Source: Hymenobacter sp. BRD128
GTDB taxonomy: Bacteria > Bacteroidota > Bacteroidia > Cytophagales > Hymenobacteraceae
Direction: 5' to 3'
NCBI RefSeq assembly: GCF_013256625.1
Contig: NZ_CP053908.1
Coordinates: 2,976,001 to 3,040,000, forward strand
DNA length: 64,000 nucleotides
Positions 58,102 to 64,000 of the stretch are shown here, piece after piece; the first letter of the stretch is position 1, and each line of letters opens with the position of its first letter. A model generated the notes under the pieces. That model saw only the letters and a list, made by a program, of their open reading frames with translations. It ran no database searches and was not told the DNA's origin. Position numbers and translations under genes: made by a program.

Positions 58102-58324
58102 GTATTTCGCAGGCATTTACTTGTGTCTAATGATACACCTATTAACTGCTCATCAACCATACTCACTCTGCCAGGTAGTATGGGCTTCCGGGAAGCATTT
58201 TTTTGCCTCGCCTCATATCATCAACCTGCACGAAAGCGCGCTAGTAAACATGAAAATTAGTTGGTAAGGTTTGGGGAATTGCCAGCTAAACCAATCATAC
58301 TGCGCATTCTAAACGTCCTAACCC

Positions 58325-58582
58325 ATGAAAACGCTATTTTCCCTAATCAGCGGCCTGTCATTGGCCGCGCTGGCGCTCACTGCTCAGGCGCAGGGAATGC
58401 CCAAGGTTACCGCCAAAACGGTGAATACCAAGGACAAGGCTGCCACCGAGCGTCAAACCGCTGACCATCGGGCGGCCACCTACAAAGGCCCCAAAGTGAT
58501 GAAGAACACGGAAGCCCTGGGCAACGAAATGCTGCGCGACAGCAAGCCCGCGCCCAGGCCGGTGGCCCCCGCCAAGCAATAG
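58325..58582 (+). CDS. small secreted protein, paralog of the preceding gene
   Basis: An 85-residue protein with a signal peptide (LFSLISGLSLAALALTAQAQ) and the same TADHRAATYKGPKVMKN / EALGNEMLRDSKP pattern as the gene at 57850; the end is P/A-rich. ATG at 58325, 223 bases after its paralog; the gap seems to hold its own promoter, but no full consensus was seen. No known family. Confidence 0.75.
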   Translation: MKTLFSLISGLSLAALALTAQAQGMPKVTAKTVNTKDKAATERQTADHRAATYKGPKVMKNTEALGNEMLRDSKPAPRPVAPAKQ

Positions 58583-58620
58583 CAGGCTAGCCTTTTAAAG
58601 GCTCATTCTCTTTGATAAAG

Positions 58621-58659
58621 AGCCCTAGCCAGCAACGAAAGTCGTTGCTGGCTAGGGCT
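58621..58659. terminator. hairpin terminator between converging genes
   Basis: An 18-bp perfect stem (58621-58638 with 58642-58659) and a 3-base loop between the small secreted protein and the YncE gene. Confidence 0.85.
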
Positions 58660-58680
58660 TCATTTACCAGCTGGCTTGGG

Positions 58681-59712
58681 TTAGCGGCCAAACTCGAGCA
58701 CGCGAAAGGTACCGGGCACGATGCTGGGGCGCGGGCGCGGGTTTTCGGCAGTGGCGGCCGGCGTGGGGCCGTAGTCGGCGGTGCAGGTGAAGAGGTGGTG
58801 GCTCTTGGGGTCAAGGGCGATGGTGCGGGCGCCCTTGGCCGTGGGCACGTTGGCTACCACCGTGTAGTTGGTGGGCGAGTCCTGGTGGATGACGGTGAAC
58901 GTGCCCGAGCCGTTGGAGGTCACGATGTTCTGGGTCGAGGGGTCGAATACGGCCCCGTCCACGCCGGCCCCGATGGGCAGCACGGCGATTTGCTGGCCCG
59001 TCTTGCTGTCGGTCACGACCAGCTTCTCGTTGTGGCAGGCGCTGAAGAGGCGGTTATTTTTGGGGTCGTAGCCCAGGCCGGTAGGCTCCTCGCCGGGGGC
59101 CAGCTTGTGGCGCAGGTGCACGGCCAGGGTTTTGGCGTCAAACTCAATCACCTCACTCTTATCCTCGACATTGGCAAAAATGTGTCCTTTGCCGTCGGTG
59201 GCCGGGGCTTCGATATCGCCGCCCAGCTCGGCCGTGCCCTCCACCGCGCCGGTGGTGGCGTTGAGCACCGTGCTCTTGCCCCCGTCATTGCTGAAGAGAA
59301 ACACGCGGTTGGAAAAGGCATCGTAGAGCAGCGCGTCGGGCTTGGGGCCGGTGGGGATGGGCGCGCCGATGGCTTTGAGCGTCTTCAGGTCAAACATCAC
59401 GCAGGTGTTGTTGCGCCCGCAGGTGATGTAGCCCCGGTTGGCGCCGGGCACCACGTCGATGCCGTGTACGCCGGGCGTATTGGGGATGGTGCCGATAACC
59501 TTACGGGTTTTCAAGTCTACTACCTCGACCTGCGTGCCGTGCGAGAGGTAGAGGCGCTCGCCGGCCGGGTCCACGGTGAGGTAGTCCCAGCCGCCCTCCC
59601 CGCCCACCGCAATGGTGTGCAGCAGGCGATAAGGGGCCGTTTGGGCGTGGGCAGGGCTAGCCAGCCCCAGCGAGGTGAGCGCGGCCAAGGCCGCAAAATG
59701 CAGAATTTTCAT
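58681..59712 (-). CDS. YncE-like beta-propeller protein, secreted
   Basis: A 343-residue protein with a signal peptide (AALAALTSLGLASPAHAQ) and a seven-bladed beta-propeller of the YncE/lactonase type. Repeated units such as LTVDPAGERLYLSHGTQVEVVDLKT, GYDPKNNRLFSACHNEKLVV and FDPSTQNIVTSN mark the blades. No catalytic set was recognised, so it may be a binding or scaffold protein. ATG at 59712. It lies next to the membrane protein at 59743, with about 30 bases between them, so they are likely co-transcribed. Confidence 0.85.
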   Translation of the reverse strand: MKILHFAALAALTSLGLASPAHAQTAPYRLLHTIAVGGEGGWDYLTVDPAGERLYLSHGTQVEVVDLKTRKVIGTIPNTPGVHGIDVVPGANRGYITCGRNNTCVMFDLKTLKAIGAPIPTGPKPDALLYDAFSNRVFLFSNDGGKSTVLNATTGAVEGTAELGGDIEAPATDGKGHIFANVEDKSEVIEFDAKTLAVHLRHKLAPGEEPTGLGYDPKNNRLFSACHNEKLVVTDSKTGQQIAVLPIGAGVDGAVFDPSTQNIVTSNGSGTFTVIHQDSPTNYTVVANVPTAKGARTIALDPKSHHLFTCTADYGPTPAATAENPRPRPSIVPGTFRVLEFGR

Positions 59713-59742
59713 GTGGCGAAAGCAGTAAAAGGCGATAAGTAC

Positions 59743-60510
59743 TTAGGCGCGCGGTAGGTCGGGCTCTTTGGCCGCCACCGGCTCGGCGGGCTGCGGGCGC
59801 AGCGTGGTGTAGAGGATGAGGCCCACCAGCAACCCGAGCAAAATGAGCGACGAACCCTTGGTGCCAAAGCCCAGGCCGTGCTTCTCGGGCGACTTGGTGA
59901 GCAAGTCGCCGAACGTGGCGCCGAAGGGGCGCGTGAGCACGAAGGCTGTCCAGAATAAAAGCACATTTGAGATGCGGGTGAAGAAGTGTGCCAGCACCAC
60001 TACCGCCAGCAGGCTGCCGATGAGCAGCGCCCCGCCGCCAAAGCCCAGGCCCGAGTCGTCGGCCAGAAAATCACCCAGGGCGGTGCCCAGCGTATTCGAA
60101 AACAGAATGGCCGTCCAGTAAAAGAGTTCGCCCCGGCGGGTCGTTATCTCGCTCACGGAGAGCGATTTTTCGGTGAGGCGCCACAGGCCCAGCACTACTA
60201 TCAGGATGGTAACCAGGATGGCCGTGCCGGTGGCGTAGCCCAGGCCCAGGGTGCGGTCCATGTAGTCGGACATGGTGGTGCCGGCCGTGCTGGTGGCCAG
60301 AATCACGGCCCAGTACAGCGCCGGGATGTAGCGCTTAGCCGCCAGCTGCCCGGCCAGCGTGACCAGAAAAAACCCGATGAACAGCAGCGAGCTCACGGCG
60401 TAGCCCACGTTCAGGGTTTGGGCCAGCAGGTCGCCGCCGGTTTCGCCCAGCGTGGTGGCGCAAATCTTCATCACCCAGAACAGCAGGGTAACTTCGGGTA
60501 TCTTTTTCAT
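59743..60510 (-). CDS. COG4705-type membrane protein with four internal repeats
   Basis: A 255-residue integral membrane protein with about eight helices arranged in four repeats. Each repeat contains a polar segment of the form T(x)2-3GxxxGDxL...LGxGxG: KICATTLGETGGDLL, STAGTTMSDYMDRTLGLGY, NTLGTALGDFLADDSGLGFG and RPFGATFGDLLTKSPEKHGLGFG. The pattern matches uncharacterised membrane-anchored proteins of COG4705. ATG at 60510 was preferred over a TTG two codons upstream. The function is unknown; the conserved polar repeats in the membrane suggest transport. Confidence 0.82.
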   Translation of the reverse strand: MKKIPEVTLLFWVMKICATTLGETGGDLLAQTLNVGYAVSSLLFIGFFLVTLAGQLAAKRYIPALYWAVILATSTAGTTMSDYMDRTLGLGYATGTAILVTILIVVLGLWRLTEKSLSVSEITTRRGELFYWTAILFSNTLGTALGDFLADDSGLGFGGGALLIGSLLAVVVLAHFFTRISNVLLFWTAFVLTRPFGATFGDLLTKSPEKHGLGFGTKGSSLILLGLLVGLILYTTLRPQPAEPVAAKEPDLPRA

Positions 60511-60697
60511 AAGCAAGATGATAGCGACCGCTGGGGCTAGCCAGGAAGCAGGTTGCCGGCAAACCTAGCGGCCGATTCTGGCGGAAACTTGGCAGCCAGC
60601 TAGTCGGCTCGCTGGGTTAGCCTAGCCCAGCGCTAGCTTGTCAGATTAGCACCAGATTCGGCCGCTAGGTTTGGATAAGCATTTTATTTTTTTATCT

Positions 60698-61129
60698 ATG
60701 AAAAGCCTGTTGTCCGTATTCGGCGAGGCCCTGCTGGCTAGCGTTGCCTACGCCCAAAAAATAGCTCCTACCCAAGTGCCGGCCGCGGCTCAGGCCACGT
60801 TCGGCGCCAAGTTTCCGGCCGTGAAAACGGTAACGTGGGAAAAAGAAGGCGCCAACTTTGAAGCCGGTTTTAGGTTGAACGGCAAAACGATGTCGGCCGT
60901 TATCACGCCCACCGGGGTAATTCAGGAAATTGAAACGGCTATGCCGGCTACCCAGCTGCCGGCCGCCGTGCGCGCCACCTTAGCCCGCGATTATCAAGCC
61001 TGCACAGGGGCCGAGGCCGCCAGCATTACCAAAGCTAACGGTACCACCGTATACGAGGCCGCAGTAGCGAAAGGCAGCACAAAGCAAGACGTACTTTTCA
61101 CCGCCGATGGCCGGCTAGTAGCCTATTAG
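60698..61129 (+). CDS. PepSY-like (PF11396-type) secreted protein
   Basis: A 143-residue protein with a signal peptide (LLSVFGEALLASVAYAQ) and two PepSY-like (beta-lactamase-inhibitor-like) repeats: FGAKFPAVKTVTWEKEGANFEA and DYQACTGAEAASITKANGTTVYEA. The FPxVKxVxWEKE stretch is typical. ATG at 60698. It lies 80 bases upstream of a TolC-type gene on the same strand and might be part of the same unit. Possible role: periplasmic binding or sensing; not established. Confidence 0.8.
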   Translation: MKSLLSVFGEALLASVAYAQKIAPTQVPAAAQATFGAKFPAVKTVTWEKEGANFEAGFRLNGKTMSAVITPTGVIQEIETAMPATQLPAAVRATLARDYQACTGAEAASITKANGTTVYEAAVAKGSTKQDVLFTADGRLVAY

Positions 61130-61210
61130 CGCCAGCCGTTAGGCATGGCGCCGCATTGCCCCAAAAAGCTAGCCACCGCGCCAGCAAGACTACAAGAGCC
61201 AGGAAATAGT

Positions 61211-62548
61211 ATGAGTAATAGAAGCTTATCGGTGACAGTCCGGGCGCTGCTGCTAGCCGGCTGGGTGGGGCTAGGGCTGCCGGTGCGGGCGCAGGCGCCG
61301 GCCGCCTCCCCCACCCGCGACCTGTCGTTCTACCTGACCCAGGCCCGGCAAAACAGCCCGCTGAGTGCCGACGTGCGCAACCAGGGCCGCGCCGTGCAGC
61401 TCGAAACCGAGCGCCTACGCGCCTTTTACACCAAGGCCAACGGCACGCTGGTGGGCAACTACACCGCCGTGCCGGTGCTGACCCGCGACAACGGCCGCAC
61501 CCGCCTCAGCTACGCGGCCGACGCTACTACCAACAACTACGTGGGCTACGACGTGGCCCTGAGCAACGGCGCGCTCTACCAGGGCTACGCCCAGCTTACG
61601 CAGCCGCTCTTCAACCAGAAGCGCTTCGAGGCCTACGCCCAGCAGGCGCAGGGGCTGGCCCGGAGCCAGCAAAATCTGTCGCAGCTCTCGCTGCACGACC
61701 TAGAGAAGCTGGTGGGCGACCAGTACATCTTGTGCCGGCAGGATTTAGACCAGCTCAGCTACGTGCGCGAGCTGCTGGGAATTCTGGACAAGCAGCGCTT
61801 ACTCGTGCGCAAGCTGGTGGAGGCGAGCCTGCTGAAGCAGTCGGACTACGCCCTGCTCAGCATTGAGGTCGAAACCCAGCAGTTGTTTCTCAACACCTAC
61901 CGCACGGCATACCACCGCGATTTACTCGACCTGAATGTGCTCTGCGGGCTGGGCGATACGGCCGAGGTGGCGCTAGCCCCGCCCGATTTGCCCCTGCGCC
62001 GCACCGGCCCCGCGCCGGGCTTGTCGGGCTTCACTACCCGCTATCGGCTCGATAGCCTCACGCTGGCCGCCAACCAGCGCGTGTTTGAGCTGCGCTACAA
62101 GCCGCTGGTCAACGCTTTCGCCAACGGCGGGCTGGAGGCCGTGACCCTGGCCGATATTCCGCAGCGCTTTGGGGTGAGCGCGGGCTTGCAGTTTAGCGTG
62201 TATCTGTTTGACGGGCACCAGCGCCAGACCAGCCGCGACCGCGCTAGGGTGCTGCTCGAAACCACCCGCGCCTACCAGCAGAACTTCGCCACCATCAACC
62301 CCGTGCGCCAGCAGCGGCTGCTCTACGAAGTACGCCAGCTTGATGAGCGCCAGCGCCTGGCCCGCGAGCAGATTGCCAGCTACCGCCAGGTACTCGACTC
62401 GTACAAGCGCGAGGTGATTGCCGGCCAGCTGTCGGTGGTAAACTACGTACAGGTGCTCAAAAACTACGCCGCCGCCGCCCGCGACCTGGTACTGCTGGAG
62501 AATAACCGCCTGCTGTTGATTAATGCTTACAACTACTGGACGTGGTAG
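61211..62548 (+). CDS. TolC-family outer membrane efflux protein
   Basis: A 445-residue outer membrane channel protein with a signal peptide (ALLLAGWVGLGLPVRAQ). It has two alpha-helical hairpin repeats with coiled-coil patterns (LFNQKRFEAYAQQAQGLARSQ in the first, LYEVRQLDERQRLAREQI in the second) and a final QVLKNYAAAARDLVLLENNR stretch. It forms the outer channel of a tripartite efflux system; the adaptor and pump genes follow. ATG at 61211 (MSNRSLSV) gives the signal peptide; the frame upstream does not. Confidence 0.9.
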   Translation: MSNRSLSVTVRALLLAGWVGLGLPVRAQAPAASPTRDLSFYLTQARQNSPLSADVRNQGRAVQLETERLRAFYTKANGTLVGNYTAVPVLTRDNGRTRLSYAADATTNNYVGYDVALSNGALYQGYAQLTQPLFNQKRFEAYAQQAQGLARSQQNLSQLSLHDLEKLVGDQYILCRQDLDQLSYVRELLGILDKQRLLVRKLVEASLLKQSDYALLSIEVETQQLFLNTYRTAYHRDLLDLNVLCGLGDTAEVALAPPDLPLRRTGPAPGLSGFTTRYRLDSLTLAANQRVFELRYKPLVNAFANGGLEAVTLADIPQRFGVSAGLQFSVYLFDGHQRQTSRDRARVLLETTRAYQQNFATINPVRQQRLLYEVRQLDERQRLAREQIASYRQVLDSYKREVIAGQLSVVNYVQVLKNYAAAARDLVLLENNRLLLINAYNYWTW

Positions 62549-62557
62549 TTGGAGGAC

Positions 62558-62702
62558 GGTGCCTCACCTCCCGGCCCCCTCTCCAAACAGGAGCGGGGGA
62601 GCCGAACGATGGTTAAAAAACCTCTATTGAAAATCAAGATGTCGCCCACGCCGCCGTGGCTCCCCCGCTCCTGTTCGGAGAGGGGGCCGGGGGTGAGGCA
62701 CC
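62558..62702. repeat. inverted-repeat element (REP/MITE-like), copy 2
   Basis: Arms of 46 and 45 bases (62558-62603 and 62658-62702) are nearly perfect reverse complements, with only one substitution and one indel region, around a 54-base middle. The arms are very rich in C and G. The element sits between the TolC and HlyD genes of one efflux operon. The sequence core CTCACCTCC..GCCCC is also found in the element at 28693. Confidence 0.88.
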
Positions 62703-62723
62703 CCGCCTGAACGACTTATTATC

Positions 62724-63638
62724 ATGCGCTTATCCATCTATCTGGCCCTTTTGCTAGCCCTCACTGCCTGCCACGGCCCCGCCCCAGCCGAAGACGCTGC
62801 CGGCCCGCCACCCCGCGCCCAGGTGCAGGCCGTCACGGTGAGCACGCAGAATCTGACGCAGTACCGCACCTTCCCGGCCACCTCGACCTACCCGCGCAAA
62901 AGCACCGTCACGGCCCCGGTGGCGGCCTACGTCACGGCCGTGCGCGTGAAGCTCGGCGACCAGGTGCGGGCCGGGCAGGTGCTTTTCTCGCTCGAAACCA
63001 AGGAGCGCCGCGCCCTCGGCAACGATGCGCAACGCATCGACCCTAGCCTGAAAGGCTTCGGCCTGGTGTCGGTGACGGCACCGGCCAGCGGCATTGTGAG
63101 CGTGCTCAATATTCAGCAAGCGGGTGATTACTTGCTCGAAGGCGCGCCGCTGTGCACCGTGGCCGAGAGCAGTCAGCTCGTTTTCCAGCTCAACCTGCCC
63201 TACGAGTACCACGCGCTGGCGCAGGGCAACCCGAGCTGCACCATTGTGCTGCCCGATAGCACCCGTCTGACGGGTACGGTGCAGGCACCCCTGGCCAGCG
63301 TGAGCCCTGGGCAGTCGGAAGTGTACTTGGTGCGGCCGAACAACCCGCCGCGCGTGATTCCAGAGAATCTTATTGTGCAGGTGCGCCTCACCCAAACCAA
63401 GCAGCCCAACGCCCAGACGCTGCCCGCTAGCTGCGTGCTGGCCGATGAAACGCTGCATCATTTCTGGGTGATGAAGCTGGTGAACGACTCGACGGCCATC
63501 AAGGTACCCGTGACGCTGGGGGTGCAAAACCCGCAGGAAATCGAAATTAAGAGTCCGACGTTCCAGCCGAGCGACCGCATCCTGCGCACGGGCAACTACG
63601 GCCTGGCCGACACCGCTAAAGTGAAATTGGTACGATGA
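62724..63638 (+). CDS. efflux RND transporter periplasmic adaptor (HlyD/MFP family), lipoprotein
   Basis: A 304-residue adaptor with a lipobox (LLALTACHGPAP). The barrel-sandwich hybrid (biotinyl-lipoyl-like) domain shows VAAYVTAVRVKLGDQVRAGQVL and VTAPASGIVSVLNIQQAGDYL. The helical hairpin between these is short or missing, which makes it shorter than the usual 350-400 residues. The beta-barrel region and the membrane-proximal domain follow. ATG at 62724; the stop TGA overlaps the ATG of the RND gene, so translation of the pump is coupled. Confidence 0.88.
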   Translation: MRLSIYLALLLALTACHGPAPAEDAAGPPPRAQVQAVTVSTQNLTQYRTFPATSTYPRKSTVTAPVAAYVTAVRVKLGDQVRAGQVLFSLETKERRALGNDAQRIDPSLKGFGLVSVTAPASGIVSVLNIQQAGDYLLEGAPLCTVAESSQLVFQLNLPYEYHALAQGNPSCTIVLPDSTRLTGTVQAPLASVSPGQSEVYLVRPNNPPRVIPENLIVQVRLTQTKQPNAQTLPASCVLADETLHHFWVMKLVNDSTAIKVPVTLGVQNPQEIEIKSPTFQPSDRILRTGNYGLADTAKVKLVR

Positions 63639-64000
63639 GTGCGCCCACGACTATCGAGCGGCCGGGCACGCCCGCGCCCCCTAGCCCGCCCCAGCCGGCT
63701 AGCCCGCCTACCCCCGCCGAGCCCGCCGAAAGCTCCTATTTCCACACGCTGCGCAAGCCCATCGTGCTCATTGGGCTGCTGCTGCTGGCGGCGGGGCTGT
63801 TTGCCTACTCGCGGATGCAAACGGCTTTGTTTCCGGAGGTTACCTTCCCCAAAATCACGCTCATCGCCGACGCCGGGCAGCAGCCCATCGACCGGATGAT
63901 GATAACCGTGACCAAGCCGCTGGAGGCCGCCGTGAAGCGGGTGAAGGGTGTTACCATCGTGAAAAGCAGCACCAGCCGGGGCTCGTGCGTGATTCAGGTA
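63635..64000 (+). CDS. efflux RND transporter permease (partial, 5' end)
   Basis: The first 122 codons of an AcrB/CusA-type pump are seen; the gene runs off the window. A P/A-rich cytoplasmic N-terminal extension (about 35 residues) precedes the first helix (KPIVLIGLLLLAAGLFAYS) and the periplasmic part with ALFPEVTFPKITLIADAG and TKPLEAAVKRVKGV, the typical start of RND pumps. ATG at 63635 overlaps the adaptor stop (ATGA). The substrate class (drug or metal) cannot be told from this part. Confidence 0.92.
   Translation, partial: MSAPTTIERPGTPAPPSPPQPASPPTPAEPAESSYFHTLRKPIVLIGLLLLAAGLFAYSRMQTALFPEVTFPKITLIADAGQQPIDRMMITVTKPLEAAVKRVKGVTIVKSSTSRGSCVIQV

Noticed and set aside
58612..59757. A 381-codon open frame on the plus strand opposite the YncE gene
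   Set aside because: It is antisense to a gene with clear signal peptide and propeller repeats; its translation is G/V/A/H-rich without any motif, as expected for a shadow in GC-rich DNA.

Overview
The window looks like chromosomal DNA from a Hymenobacter-like member of the Bacteroidota (family Hymenobacteraceae). The evidence is a GC-rich composition, genes for alternative complex III, promoters of the TTTG / TAnnTTTG type, a TonB-dependent receptor with a carboxypeptidase-regulatory N-terminal domain, a type IX secretion C-terminal domain, and a GSCFA protein. No phage, CRISPR array, rRNA or transposase gene was seen. The species assignment is inference from gene content.

Layout. Positions 1-16316 (minus strand) form a continuous respiratory locus. 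Alternative complex III (actA-actF) is followed by cytochrome c oxidase subunits II and I. After a terminator come heme A synthase, heme O synthase, two subunit III proteins, subunit IV and a SCO-like protein cut by the window edge. A good promoter reads into actA, divergent from the ribosomal operon rpsF-rpsR-rplI (16706-17836, plus). Then come a GSCFA protein with a very long basic tail, a YyaL-type thioredoxin-domain protein and PriA (17914-24848). Positions 24933-30000 hold a small lipoprotein, a methyltransferase lipoprotein, Xaa-Pro aminopeptidase, a PAP2 phosphatase and a fatty acid desaturase. Positions 30169-38223 hold DNA polymerase III alpha, thioredoxin, a repeat-rich secreted protein, an SPFH protein, an AT-rich orphan and an Lrp regulator. 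A tRNA-like gene with a very large variable arm lies at 38404-38527. Positions 38694-47483 hold a CNNM/CorC transporter, two paralogous TM2 lipoproteins, gamma-carbonic anhydrase, a radical SAM protein, an endonuclease III family protein, a trio of glycine-zipper/OmpA proteins and accD. Positions 47738-57325 hold a coiled-coil OmpA lipoprotein, a secreted T9SS protein, a TonB receptor, a metallo-beta-lactamase-fold hydrolase, an SGNH hydrolase, a cystathionine gamma-synthase-type enzyme and a TVP38 membrane protein. The rest holds tRNA-Arg, two paralogous small secreted proteins, a YncE beta-propeller, a four-repeat membrane protein and the start of an RND efflux operon (61211 to the right edge).

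How they work together. The first 16 kb encode a menaquinol-to-oxygen electron transfer chain: ActABCDEF oxidises quinol, the aa3 oxidase reduces oxygen, and CtaA/CtaB make heme A. Gene adjacency fits the ACIII-aa3 supercomplex known in Flavobacterium. Most other genes are housekeeping or envelope functions in short units separated by strong hairpin terminators.

Most notable observations: (1) four genes (rpsF, GSCFA, methyltransferase, CNNM) are each broken by one missing base, always placeable in a C run, which points to homopolymer sequencing error; (2) the tRNA-like gene with an approximately 55-nt variable region and an odd anticodon loop; (3) a 50-bp perfect palindrome inside a lipoprotein gene; (4) two copies of a long inverted-repeat element; (5) CTAG, normally rare in bacteria, is abundant here, mostly as GCTAGC-like words; (6) a SCO-family protein without its copper-binding cysteines.
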